DNA of 64,000 nucleotides. Source: Solea solea (Eukaryota; Chordata; Actinopteri; Pleuronectiformes; Soleidae). Positions 34,053 to 46,085 of the stretch are shown here, piece by piece. The stretch is from NCBI RefSeq assembly GCF_958295425.1, contig NC_081149.1:16250090-16314089 (forward strand), read 5' to 3'. Made by a program: the position numbers and the translations under genes. Position 1 is the first letter of the stretch, and every line of letters begins with the position of its first letter. The notes beneath the pieces were generated by a model. The model did not search any database. It was not told where the DNA came from and worked only from the letters and a program-made list of their open reading frames with translations.

Positions 34053-37000
34053 CGTCTCTCCCTTTCTCTCTCTCCCTCTCTCTCTCTCTTCCCTTCATGC
34101 TGTCTCTCACTCTCACTGGGCTGTCTGGTTGGTTGACTGTCCTGAGGCAAGACAATACCAAGGCCAATGTCACATTTTTTTCTTTCCTCACCTCCTCCTC
34201 CTCCTCCTCCTCCTCCTCTCCGTCACTTGTCAAACAGGAAGAGGAAAAAAAGCTGTTTCGTTTATTGATAAATGTGATGTCACAGGTGGCGCAGCAGCCA
34301 CGCAGCGCAGCACCGGGGGAAAACACAAAACAGCGACGATGGATTCAGCACGATTTTTTTGCAATCCTCGTCCCACTCCCCCATGAAACCCTCCCACGCT
34401 TCCCTCTCCTTCCTCTTTTTGTATATTATGGTCAATTGCCTCCTTCCCTTTTGTAGGACGCGAGAGGAAAAGGGGATTTTATGCATGCTAACTAAGCCTC
34501 TAATCCTCATGCCATCCTCGCTCTCACTGATTGGTTTATAAATACATTTCTCTCTTTCTTGCCTTCTATTTTTTGCTTTTCTCCATCTTTTGCCGTGGTT
34601 TCTTCTACAGCTTGATTCAAGTCGTACTCTGATTCTGTTTTTTATGTACGTAAAAGTATGAACAACACGATACTGTGAGTACTGCAAGATAATACTATTT
34701 TATGATTTAGCATCCAAGCAGTATTTGTTGAATGAGTAATGCATCATATTCTATATATACATGTATATGTAATTAAATGCAATTAAATATAATACAATAT
34801 AAGAACTTATAGGTATTAAGAATATGCATCTTACTGATCGTGTTCATGCCTTCAATAATTTTCTAGTCACTTGAGGACAGCAGGAAATGTGTAAACAAAA
34901 CAATGACCTACATATATATAACATTGATAGAACTTGTTATAAGTACACAGATAGCAGCAATAATGTTTATTTACAGTGTGTCTGATCCATCTGAGGAGTT
35001 TCGGTCCAGTGTCGCTCTCTGATTAGCTTTGGCTTGGTCGACACAATCTCGTGGGAAAAACACGTGTCGAGTGTTTAAAAGCTCCCCGCTTGTCACCAGA
35101 TAAAGAATCGAATTTATCAAAAGTAAAATGTGTTGTAAAGCTCCACAAAACTGAAGGGAACTGCAGAGTTGGGAAATAGTGGTTTGATCAGGATAAGAGA
35201 GAGAGCCATTTTCTGCAATGCTCTGTCACTGCCTCACTATGTTCACGTTCCCTTTGGATATGGAGCTGCTTCTTTATAATCTGGACTTTTGAAAACGATG
35301 ACGCAGTTATTTTAGCGTTCTGCTCGGTTGTCATTGGCCACACAAATGTAAAAATGCTGTTTTGAAACAAAAATACTGTAGAATGGGTGTAGCCTGTGTC
35401 CCTCGTGTCTTTCTCACCTGCTGTGAACGGTAGCACAAGTCCCTGACAATCATTCTTGCCAGATTATGGGAACTCAAGAGAGACAGAGAGAGAGAGAGCT
35501 GTCAGCCACTCTGGCTAACCACCTAAAAGGTTGCCAGACTGAACTGACATTTGAAGGCTATGGGAGCATTAGTTCTGAAATGAAAAGGAGAGATGAGAGA
35601 AAGCGGGGGAGAGAGACTGGATATGCAGTGAGTGTGCTGTGGAGTCGGCAGCCCTTATCAATGCATCTGTCTATCCATCCGCACCACACGGCCTCATCTC
35701 TCCTATGATCTCCACCCACCCCAGTCTTCCGCCTCCTCGCGCCATCCCTCACCCGCTCTCTCTCTCTCTCTCTCGCTCTCGCTCTCGCTCTTGCCCAGGG
35801 AGAAGTGACAGAGATGAAAGGAGGGAGAAGAAATATGGCAAGTCAGGGAGAGCTGAGCGAGCGAGAGAGCGAGGCACAAGAAGGGAAAGAGGAACCGAGC
35901 AAAGGGGGATAAGAGCCAAGGACACAGAAAATGAGGGAGAGTCTCACGTGTATAATTTACGTCCTTTTCTCTACTGCAGACAGAAGTGTGAGCTCAGAGA
36001 AAGACACTGAGGCAGACAACACGGTGGACAAGTTGGGACATGCCGACAGACAGCCACACATGCAGTCACACAGACAGGCAGACAGACAGAAAAAAGGCTG
36101 GACTTGGTACATTGCTTTTGCTCTGACAGCAGCTATTGAGCTTCTTTACACCAAAGACTTGACCCTCTCACAGCGTTGGTACCTTCCATTTTTGTTGTTT
36201 TTACTCTTTTTCATTTTGACCCCTTCAGTCTATTTTGAGCCGTTAAAGGTCATTTAATTTAAACTGCTCTGCTTTAGCGCTGCACTTCTGTCGCGTCTGA
36301 TATTAGGCAACCTGGGAGTTGCTGAGATGACCGGAGTTGCTGCAGCCTTACTGACTTAAGACTAATAATCAAAACAAAGTCAATAGATTATCAGCAGCAT
36401 TTCCCTCACAGGGACTTTGCTGTTTGACATCGAATGGGCCGTTTATGGGGCCGACATGCCCTGTCCTTCACCAACTGATGCAGACGTTCTGTCTGGATCA
36501 TTGTGATTCAAAGCTTACTTCAGAGTCAACAGCGAACTTTTCTGACCTACTTCTTCAAGAGACACATTAAAAGCGCTTGCTGTAGTTCAAAGATGTGGAG
36601 TATTTTCATCTCGACGTGACTCCGACGCGCCCGTACGCACCCACCCAGAAAAACAAGCGTGTCGTACCCACACTTCGTGTGAACAGCCCCCTAAGGCCGC
36701 TGACTTCACGGGTGTAACTCAGTATAACCTGTTCAATGTTATGGTAACACATCAGCAACCGTACACTGAGGTCAGGAAATAAATCATTGGAATTTGTGAT
36801 CATCATTATGATTTTGGAAGATGACCGTTTTTGTCTTTTCATCAGATCATACACACTTTGTGACCAGACTGAAGAACGACACACGGTCCACATGGAGCAC
36901 AACGGCAATGTGTATAAATAAATCATCAAACCATTAGTCATATTTAAGATTCAGCACTAAAGGTATCTGAACTGAAACACAAGGAAGAAAGCTCAGTATA

Positions 37001-38189
37001 TGAGACAACATGATTAAAAAGCGAAAGTACGAGTAAAATCTTTGTTTATAAGCAAGAAACCATGTAGCCAACTGTAAAGCGTCTTAACGTAGTAGGAGTT
37101 GATTCTGTATCAGAAAAATGTTTTAGGTCAAGGTCATGTGAGTAATGTAAATAATTTCTATGAAAACAATCCCAACACATGCATATCGTGTTGGCAAAGT
37201 TTGAAATATTTTGTGCAACATCAAAAAAAGAAGTGTGACATGAGTGACATAGATGAACAAGCACGCGTTTGGCAAAATTGATATTTTTGTATGAACGCAT
37301 AATGTACCAAATGCCACTTAGGCTGGAATTAATTGTCAATGATTGTCTCAGGAAGTGCCTCCAGACCCTCATACAAACAATTATTTCCTCTTTTCCACTT
37401 GCCCCACGCAAAAATAATTGGTCTTCCAGACAGACACTCAAAGCTGCAGTTATGTGCGTGTGTGCGTGTGTGTGTGTGCGGGGCTAACATTTTGTAGCCA
37501 CAGAGAAAACACGTGCACATGTTAACTTTCTAATTAACTTAAATTGACTTTATTGATTAACTTTCTAATAAATTCGAGAAGACAGAGTGCATGCGCTGTG
37601 CATGTGTGTCATTAAAGAGTGTGTCTCTGGTTTCCTGTGCGTGTGTGTGCGTGTGTGTGTGTGTGTGTGCGTGCGCGCGCGCGCATGTCCAAGCATCTGT
37701 GGCTCTATAGGATGTTCTGGAAAAAGTTAACTGGCAAAATATCTGAGTGTGTATGTACCCATCAAATTTCTGTGCGCGAATGAGTGAGTGTGTATGTGAC
37801 AAAGTGATAAGCACCTGAGTTCTGAAGCAGCCTTCAGATTTCCCCTCACGTCCTCAGTGAAATCAGCCCAATCACTGCACTGTCATCTGCCTGCCACCAG
37901 AGAGAGGCCTGCACTGCATACTGACAAGCTCATTTGCCATGCAGTCTGCACATGTACACGCACACACACCCACACACACACACACATATGTCCACTTGGT
38001 CCTCCACTTTCTCCCAAAATTGAGTTCAAACAAAACCACCCCAAGGAGACATTTGTCTTTTTTTTTCTTTCTTTCTTTCTTTCTTTCTTTTTTTTAAAGG
38101 GGAGAGAAAACGTTTCCTTCTTGATTCACAACCAAATTGAAGTGTCATTGTTTATGAGAAGGATGGAGCTCGGCTGCCAGCTGAGCGTT
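34053..38189. other. Non-coding region
   Basis: Contents: a (CCT)n tract (34192-34218), AT-rich unique sequence (34680-34980), CT-rich sequence (35755-35795), a CG-containing segment at 36605-36730, a GT/GC alternating tract (37638-37687) and a (TTTC)n tract (about 38060-38092). No exon is recognised; the ORFs are microsatellite or low-complexity translations. Confidence 0.5.
37638..37687. repeat. (GT)n-(GC)n alternating tract with Z-DNA potential
   Basis: GTGTGTGC repeats pass into GCGTGCGCGCGCGCGCATG, giving about 50 bp of unbroken alternating purine-pyrimidine. Confidence 0.85.
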
Positions 38190-38360
38190 TAACACCATCC
38201 CCGTCATCAAATAACGTATTATTGTTCAGACAAATGCCCTTGCTTTTCCGAGTTGCATTAATAATTCATCTGCCGAGGGAGACAGAGAAAGCTTTGCAAT
38301 GATTTTAGACAACGGCATTGATTCCATTAATATCACCATGAGAAACTTAAAGGCCCTGGA
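38190..38360. promoter_or_regulatory. Candidate conserved non-coding element
   Basis: A unique, repeat-free stretch with several ATTA/TAAT homeodomain cores (CATTAATAATTC, CCATTAATATC) and AACGTATTATTGTTC. It is enclosed by simple repeats. A candidate by composition only. Confidence 0.2.
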
Positions 38361-39649
38361 GGCACAACACCCCCCAACACCCCCCCTCCCCCCCACTTGT
38401 GATGCATTGCATCACAAGTTTGAACACTTTTGGTTAGTGGCAGACAGCGTGTGTTTCAGTGTATCTGCTGCAGTTTTACAACATAATAAAAGTCAAATTT
38501 CACTAACAATCCTCATGTTGGAGACGGCAGATATGCTGAATATTAGGGCTGAGATTTATCACAACTTGTGTGGAGATTTGTGTTACTATTTTGATTTATT
38601 GTGATTCTATAGTATTGATGATTAAATGTCCCCCTCCTTAAATGTGAACGATACATTTCTCGAAACGATAACACAGTGACACAGTATTTGTGTGCACATG
38701 TCATCACTTATTACATTACATAACATGTGCATCTTTTCTTTTCTTTTCTTTTTTTTAAGTTAATCTAAATTTAGCTGCCCTGTCTAATAATAGAATAAAT
38801 ACAATCAGCCCAAGTAGAAAATAAAGTGTTTTTACCTTTGCCTACTGCTTTAAATTAACATGCTTCAAATGAAAAAAACAACATTTTTACATGGATTTAC
38901 ATATTCTGGAGATTTACCACTACTAACTACTACTCGCCAAATCCTAATCCTAACCTTAACCTCTACCTAACCATACAACATGTCTTCACCCTTCATTTAT
39001 GGGGACTTGATTTTTGTCCCCTAAGGAAGACAAGTCTCCATACTGTGATTTAGGTCCCCACAACATGAGTTATAGCTGGACAACACACACACACATACAC
39101 ACACACACACATACACACACACACACACACGCATTCTGCTTTGGTCATGTGTGTTGTTATAATCCCTCTCCCTCTGTGCCACTGTCTGTCCCTGTATGTT
39201 GCTTTGGGGACATTTTTAGGTCACAAAGATGTCACCACCAATGTGTGTGTGTGCATTTGTGCGGGTGTGAGTCCCTGAGTGTGAGAGTGTCTGGGAGATT
39301 TTTGGGGGGGTCATAATGTGCAAGAAAGAGGAAAACATGTCCAATGTATTAATTCTGCATGTGCATATATGTTCTCTGTGAGTCTTTTTTTAATGCATGC
39401 CTGGTGGCAGAAGCCACACGGAGTGCAGTGCTCCTGTCAGCGCGATTACAGGGCTGCACAAACATGGTGGACGAGGGAGAGAGAGAGAGCGAGGGTGAGA
39501 GAGGGAGTGAGTGAGTGAGAGAGAGCGGGAGAGGGAGACATAGACATGGGGAGAGGGGGGAGGGATGTTTCAGGTAGTCCAGTGATGTGAGAGCGGCTGT
39601 CTTCAAAGAGTGGACACAGTATTTCTCTTTCTGTCGCTCTCTCTTTCAA

Positions 39650-39681
<32 letters not shown>

Positions 39682-39920
39682 TCACCTTGTCTCTCCTTCA
39701 CTCTATAACCCCAAAGGAGGCAGCTGTGCATGAGAGTGTCCTGTGTGTGTGTGCCTGTCGCTGTGTTTGATAAGGGTTTCCATGACGACAACAGCATCAG
39801 CAGCCCCTGTGGGCTCATTTACATATTCAAGTGCAACAGTGTAGTTGAATTACAGCCGGAAATTGAAAGCCTCAATCAATAGAGTGGGTTGGGTGGGAGG
39901 GGGGAGAGCGATAGGAGACA
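38361..39920. other. Non-coding region
   Basis: Contents: a C-rich run (38380-38395), a short ATGCATTGCATCAC palindrome-like word, a diverged family B repeat followed by a CA tract (38925-39130), purine repeats (39470-39545) and (CA)n at 39650-39680. No gene is seen. Confidence 0.5.
38925..39080 (+). repeat. Diverged family B-like repeat next to (CA)n
   Basis: AATCCTAATCCTAACCTTAACC with CCATACAACATG, GGGGACTTGATTTTTGTCCCC and TTAGGTCCCCACAAC resembles the CCTAA-core and 'fluctuating GGTCC' parts of family B. A CA tract follows at 39082-39130. Confidence 0.4.
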
Positions 39921-39940
39921 AGATAGATAGATAGATAGAT

Positions 39941-40013
<73 letters not shown>

Positions 40014-40042
40014 TAGATAGATAGATAGATAGTTAGATAGAT

Positions 40043-40107
<65 letters not shown>

Positions 40108-40108
40108 T
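39921..40108. repeat. (GATA)n tetranucleotide satellite, about 190 bp
   Basis: Almost pure GATA/TAGA repeats with three or four interruptions (TTAGATAGATA, AGTTAGATAGATT) that recur at intervals, hinting at internal duplication of the array. GATA arrays are the Bkm-type repeats known from vertebrate genomes, and they bind GATA factors in vitro. This is the longest tetranucleotide array in the window. Confidence 0.97.
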
Positions 40109-40914
40109 TGCTGATGAAGCCGTCAGATTCACAGTGACACTCTAAGCCCCTCCAACACTTTCATTACCAGACGACACACGCCTACTATACAGACATGCAT
40201 ATTCACAAGCACGCACACACACACACTCAAAAAACTGCAAGTCATTTACAACTGTTAGGAGATAGAACATTAGGAAAATCCAGTATTATTTTTCATTCAT
40301 TCAATCACTTGAATTAGTCCAAATAAACATTGAGGAACCAAAAATATTTTTGATTTTGGCAACATTGTAGTTTCGCATCAGTGTTGATGCCTAAAAACTA
40401 CCTTTAATAGAGATCTTATTGCTCTCATAAATATATCGGGTATTGCTTTTTTTTTTAAGGCCTTTATGTTACGTTAAGAAGGAAAACTCACTTTTTGTTT
40501 GACCTGCCAGTGACACCAGTAACCTTGTGTGATGGGTTGCGAGAGAATATTTACAAGCCAGACTGGTTGAGAACCACTGGCGTACTCATTGTACATCGTG
40601 AATAAATCTATTTTTAGGAAACCCTGTTGTTCTTCGCTCATGCTTTCACACATGCTCTGCAACCCGTAACTTACCTAGACATGTCCCAGAGGAGCTGTAG
40701 GTGACAACACAAATTCCCATAATATCAGCTGCACTGGACACCAAACTGACCTTATCCCGCCAGTTTCTGACGTCTATATAAAGCAAGTCAGGAGAATTCA
40801 CGGTGAGTGAGTGGGTGGGACTTTTTTTGGGTGTAAAAATTCACTTTCAATGGAACTTTCCCGAAACATTTGCCTACTTCTCCTTATATTATGTTCCTAA
40901 ATTATGATCCCACA
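40109..40914. other. Non-coding region with an isolated transposon terminus
   Basis: Unique AT-rich sequence with no coding frame. At 40565-40579 GGTTGAGAACCACTG is the complement of CAGTGGTTCTCAACC, the start shared by many hAT transposons. GATGGGTTGCGAGAGAATAT nearby fits the inside of such elements. No second terminus is found. Confidence 0.4.
40520..40579 (-). mobile_element. hAT-like non-autonomous transposon end (fragment)
   Basis: On the minus strand it begins CAGTGGTTCTCAACC, the typical first bases of Charlie-type hAT elements, and continues AGTCTGGCTTGTAAATATTC and CGCAACCCATC. The other end is missing or too diverged to see. Confidence 0.4.
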
Positions 40915-41172
40915 CGGATGGTGTCGTGGTTAGCGCTGTTGCCCATGCAGCAAAGAGATTTGCGACCCTGCACACTGAATTGACCGTGGGTGTGAATGTG
41001 GGAGTGGACGGTTGTTTGTCTCTATGTTAGCCCTGCGATGGACTGGCTAGGGTCCATCGAACCCCCGCCTTTCGCCCTATGTCGGCTGGGATTGGCACCA
41101 GCGAGCCCTGCGACCCTCATGATGGACAATAAAGCGGTAGATGATGAATGAATGATTGAATGAATGAATGTT
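40915..41172 (+). mobile_element. tRNA-derived SINE (teleost V-SINE/AFC-like), internally deleted
   Basis: The head GGATGGTGTCGTGGTTAGCG with GTTGCCCATGCAGCAAAG is the tRNA-like 5' end with an A-box (TGGTTAGCGCTG). The tail (TAGCCCTGCGATGGACTGGC, CGCCTTTCGCCCTATGTCGG, CTGGGATTGGCACCAGC) is the common LINE2-type tail of fish SINEs. A (GATGAATGAATG)n 3' repeat follows. The region that normally carries the B-box side and the TTTGCATGTTCTC segment is missing, so this is a deleted copy. It is non-coding. Confidence 0.8.
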
Positions 41173-42519
41173 CCCATTCAAGGAAAGCACAGCACATACG
41201 GGTGGACCCTAGTGTGATTCCCAGCTGTTACTGTCATTCGATCATCTGCAATATGCAGTAAACACTACAATACAAATTTCCCAGCATGCCTTATGTGTCA
41301 AAGCTCATTTCCTGCATACTCCTAAGCAGTAGAGGAGAACTGAGAATACATCTGACATAGACAAGCTTGGCCCGTCACAGGAATAATATACTGTGTGACC
41401 TTTTTGCCCCCCCCCCAATAAATCAAAGCTACTTTAATACCACACTGGATTCACATCAGTGTAAAAGAGAATGGAAATGGCTATTATTATCTGCATCACA
41501 TGTGCAACTGTCCAGGTCTCTTCTGCTGACCGAACAGATGCACCGCGGGACTCGATAACTTTCTCAAAGGCAACCTGCTCCCTCTCTCCTCGTGAGGCCA
41601 ACATCTTAGCATCAGCGTCCCACAAGGAGAGTGGACCATTTACAGTTTTATGATGATGGGTTAGTTAGGCAGATGTGTACAGAAGGAAATGGCACGACAT
41701 TATGCCGTGCAGTAACTCCAACTGGAGGCAGCCACAAGAGGCTATAGCTGCACAACAATGTTCACATAAACAGATATTAGAGGATGCTGACTCTGTATAT
41801 CTGGTGGTGCGCGCACACTGTGTCTATCTATGGACATCAGCTGTGTGTGCTTTCTAATGTTGTTGTTTTTTTATTTCATGCAACTGCTGTGTTCATCTGT
41901 ATCTCTGTCCGAGGATGTTTACAGATGTCCACATGCAAAGAGGCGTCTGATTTTGGTGCAGTGGAATGCCGGGCTGCGGACGAGGCTGTCATCAGCAGTT
42001 GCCGTGACAATGGAGACCCAGTGGTCATGGGGACAGAGGAGTGCAACGGGAGGAGGAGGAGGAGGAGGAGGAGGTGGTGAGGTGTAAGACTGGGGGAAGG
42101 TGTAGAGTCTGAGGGAGGAATCAGTGATGGGGAAAATGGATGGAGGGGAGGGAGGGCTTTAATGGCCCACAGTTACAGCTGGCTGCAGACACCCAAGGAC
42201 AGAGAGACGGAAAGAGTGAGCGACAGATAGAGAGAGAGAGAGCGAGAGAGAGAGAGAGAGGGGACGGAAGGAGCGACACCGACATGAGGGGGAGGGTGTG
42301 TTGGGGGTGGGGTAAAGATGATAAAAATAGTGGGGGAGAGGAGGCGCAACGAGGCGTCTCGTCATGAGTACAGACGAGGGATAGAGGGAGGGAAGGTCAT
42401 TTTCTTGTCATGCTTTTTGCATCTGTTCGCCCACCATAAGGAAGACGCACACACACACACACACACACACATATGCACACAAAAACAAAAGCATGTGGGC
42501 TGCCGCCATGCATGTCAAT
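41173..42519. other. Non-coding region
   Basis: Contents: a C-run (41407-41416), a (GGA)n tract (42050-42076), GA repeats (42231-42262) and (CA)n (42447-42472). No exon is recognised. Confidence 0.5.
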
Positions 42520-42860
42520 GAATTCACCACGGAACAATGGTGGCTCTTCACATTAATGAACATAAACGAGGGGACAAAGATAGAGGACCGAGCGTGAAAT
42601 TCTCCCCGGCTGATTGCCTTCACTTCCAAACAATGATTAGCATCTGATAAGAGGATCGTCAATTACAGCCCCAAATTTCCCTTGATGATGGATACGAAAG
42701 GTCATCACATGACATCACCTCCACCCCGGAAACGTGTGACGATGCCGACGATTCAGCGATTAAGTTTTTCCTACATTACCCATGATCCCCTCAACGTCAA
42801 CACCTCAGCTGTTAACCTTGACGGTGACATTATGCTCGATGAATACATTAACAGGGAAAG
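42520..42860. promoter_or_regulatory. Candidate conserved non-coding element
   Basis: Unique, repeat-free sequence between a CA tract and a GT tract. It has homeodomain-like words (CATTAATG, ATGATTAGC, CAGCGATTAAG), a GTGACGATGCCGACG stretch and TGACATCACC. Composition suggests a regulatory element rather than an exon; the plus-strand frame at 42682-42909 has no recognisable protein. Low confidence. Confidence 0.2.
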
Positions 42861-44662
42861 TGTGAGTGTGTGTGTGTGTGCGTGTGCGAGTGTGTGGCTG
42901 CTTGAATGAGACAAGAATCATGCGTCATCCCAAAAGTGAGATTTTTTTTTTTTTTTTTTAAACAGACCCAATAATGAAGTGTAATGGGATGAGGGTAGCA
43001 TGCTGAAAAGGAGGAAGACTGTTGTTAGACACGCAGATGTGAGCTAAAGATGAAAAAATGTGGAAGAGGAAAAAGGGAGGAAAGGACAAGAGAAAGAGGC
43101 AGGGAGAGGAAGGAAGGAAGGAAGGAAGGAAGGAGGGGAGGGGAGGGGGGTTTGTTATAGGACGTTGGTGGGGACATTGTGAGGAAAGAGTGCTGCTGTG
43201 AGTGAGAAATGTAGATGTGTACACCTGTGAGTGGGAAAAAAGGTGGAGGATGAGAGCATAAAAGGTTAAAGATTAGTGCTGGAAGAGAGGGAGGAACAGT
43301 GAAAGATAAAGAGAGATATGGGGTAACTCAGCAGAGGGAAGGAGGAAGGATGATGTCGAGTAGAAAGAGGCAGCTGTTGGGAAGAGGTGGAGATGGAGAG
43401 CGGGTGAGGAGAAGGATGATGTCAGCGTACAGGGATGTGCATGAATGGGAGAGTTTCTCCATTGTATTGTCGCTAGAAAGTTGCAACAAAAAGGAGAAGA
43501 ATTACCGCTCCTGCAGAATGACGTCCTCTTCTCAAAGGAAACAACAATTCTTTGCACCAAACCAAGAACAATAATGTCATTTAGCTATTTCTGCTGCAGT
43601 GATGCAATGAAATGGAAGAGAGGAAAGGACAGAGCTCTAAAGTGCTGATGATTTGTTTGTTGTGTTACATAATTTGTAGCTCTGTTAATTTAAATCGAGG
43701 AATTATGCAAATGAGAACATTTACTGCAACATGTGAGACTAAAAATAAAAAGAAATGACTCTGCCCCAATAACATAGTGAGGTAATATTTTTGGCCAACA
43801 GTGGGGGACTAAGGCAGTGGCTTTGTAGGAAGCCCAAGTCCAGGTCTTTATTACATATTACAAGGAAATTAATATCTATTTATAAATACCAAACCACATC
43901 CGTGTAATATTACGGAGTGGACGGGAGGAAGTGCCATATAACGTGTGTCACATAACGTATAAGGATATTATTCATTATTTTGTGCTGTCGCTCAGCGTGG
44001 ACGGTTGAATGAATGAATTAAATGAAATACGGAATGAATAAAAATAGCCAGTTTAACCCAGTTTTAATTACACAACCATATCAACTGTTACTTGGGACAC
44101 CAACTCATAGCACTTCATCATAATTAGCCGCGATTTTGCCGTCGTCTTGAACGCTTTACTAGTGTGTCATATAGCGTAGACACTATATATATATATATAT
44201 GTATACTGGCGGATCTTTTGTAGGTTATTTTCAACAAAGTGAAATGAACAGACATGTGGATGCTTGGGTGGCCTCGTCAAATATCAAGGCTTTTAGACAC
44301 AGTGCGTTCCTCGGAGGAGGATAAATGTTTATACGGCGCTTCGCATCCACATTCCCGTCTCACACGCGCCTGACGATCAAAACATCGCTTAAACCAACTG
44401 CTGTTATAGCAACACCTGACTGCACGCATGATACAGGCGACATTATCTGTCAAAATCTACACAACTGCTGACCAGAAAAGCCAAACCGAAAGTCTTTCAC
44501 ATAAATAATAACTACTTACATGTTTCTGCCGGAAATAAGGTCTTGACATGACAGTAGTGCAGGAATCAGCTCTATCAGGTCTGTGACATCCCTGTTACCC
44601 ACTGGTCTGACAGAAATATTCAATATAATAGTACATAGAGTATGCTACAGTAAAGCCTGTCC

Positions 44663-44741
44663 CACACTAGAGGACAATTGGCCCTTCCAACAATTGGAAG
44701 TTGTTGGAATGGATTATCTGGCCAAATGATCCTGTAGTGTG
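44663..44741. repeat. Short inverted-repeat (hairpin) element
   Basis: CACACTAGAGGACAATTGGC at the left end matches, in inverted order, the right end, which reads CACACTACAGGATCATTTGG on the minus strand. A second nested palindrome (CCAACAATTGG...TTGTTGG) lies inside. The whole block of about 80 bp can fold into one stem. It could be a tiny MITE or a structured RNA if transcribed. Confidence 0.5.
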
Positions 44742-45074
44742 ACTGTGAGGGGTTAACAGACATGGTTTATCGTCATTGGGTGCATCAGAGTCTTCCCGCT
44801 TTCAAATCGTGAGTATTAAACATGTTTGATATTTACGACTGAAGTCAATTGAACCAATGAGAGTGAGTTGACCGTCTCCCAAGCCCGGTGGATGGCAGAG
44901 AAAGAGGACAAACTTGTGGATTTATGGCAACAGTATGATTGCTTGTTTCTGTCCTGCAAGACGTATCACAACCGAATGGCGACGCTCTGCCTCCATGTCT
45001 GTTCACATCCTGAAGTCACGTTAAATCATGCAAGTTACTCCCAGTGCCAGTTAGTATGGTTTTTATTTGTATTA

Positions 45075-45076
<2 letters not shown>

Positions 45077-45113
<37 letters not shown>
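45077..45113. repeat. (GT)n microsatellite
   Basis: About eighteen uninterrupted GT units. Confidence 0.95.
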
Positions 45114-45117
<4 letters not shown>

Positions 45118-45683
45118 GACATGAATAAATATGGCCACAGGAAAGCCCAGGGTTTGTTGACTGCTCTGATGTTTAAATTTGTGCCATGGCTTCTTCTGGC
45201 GAGGCTTGTGACTCACTCTCAGAGTGAAGCTAACACTCGCTAAAAGCAACACCATGTCAGCGTTAACGTTGGGGGGGAAGGGGGGGGTTTGCCCAGGTAG
45301 CTGTTAATTGTTACCAGCCTTATCTAATTCCACCACACGGATGAATACGCCGGTCGTTTTTCAAGGCGATCGGCGTGTGCAGCGGGACACAAATTGTGGC
45401 ATTAGCTTCGGCTAGGCTAATGCATTGCCTGCTGCATTTGTATTTCCCAGCTAGGACAAGTGTGTAGCGTCCTGTCTGACTCATTGAGATCTCATTACAG
45501 ATCACTCACACCCTTGTCACTAGCCTCCCCTGTCCACATCCATCCTTCTCTCAGAACCTCGCTTGTCTCATCCATCTCTCGCTCTCCTCACTCATTGCCC
45601 GTCTTCTGTCCTGATCTTTTTAGTATGCATTGCTAGGGAGCTTATGGCTGCAGGTAAGAGTCGCCGCTTATGCATGAATCCCT

Positions 45684-45718
<35 letters not shown>

Positions 45719-45879
45719 AATCTGTGAACTGTTGGCACACATGTAAATCCAGGCGTGTGTGAGTGTGATGGTTGAGTGAGCTGGAACTTGAGCTTGACTT
45801 TGCCCGCGTGCACATGCATTCAGACACTAACACGAGAGCAAGTGGAAATAAATAAATAAACACACGCTTTTTCTTGTGT

Positions 45880-46085
45880 CTGATCTCGATACTGATATCA
45901 GTCCAATAAAAAAATTGTTTTTTTTTTTTGTTTTTCTTTACAAAATTAGTAATAAGTCCACATAGATCAGAGAATCACTGGATACATCACTCCCATTCTG
46001 GTCACATGGTATCACTGGTGCATGTCTCTCTCAATTTTCTGATCTTGACCAGTATCAGACCAGTACTGATCATATCTGTTCATCC
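45880..46085. repeat. Degenerate interspersed repeat ending in a CATCCCTAC-type terminus
   Basis: GATCTCGATACTGATATCAG at the left, then CAGTATCAGACCAGTACTG and CATATCTGTTCATCCCTACC at the right, are words typical of old fish DNA transposons with GATAC-rich ends. Both ends carry the GATACTGAT/ATCAGTA theme in opposite sense. It is heavily diverged; family uncertain. Confidence 0.35.

Larger units (their letters stand above)
42861..45879. other. Non-coding region with a small hairpin element
   Basis: Contents: a (GGAA)n tract (43107-43132), unique AT-rich sequence (43650-44640) with an (AT)n run at 44184-44201, a small inverted repeat (44663-44741), (GT)n at 45077-45113 and (GT)n at 45685-45716. 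No gene is recognised. Confidence 0.5.

Noticed and set aside
39921..40108. GATA array as a CRISPR-like repeat array
   Set aside because: A continuous tetranucleotide with no spacers, in a vertebrate genome.
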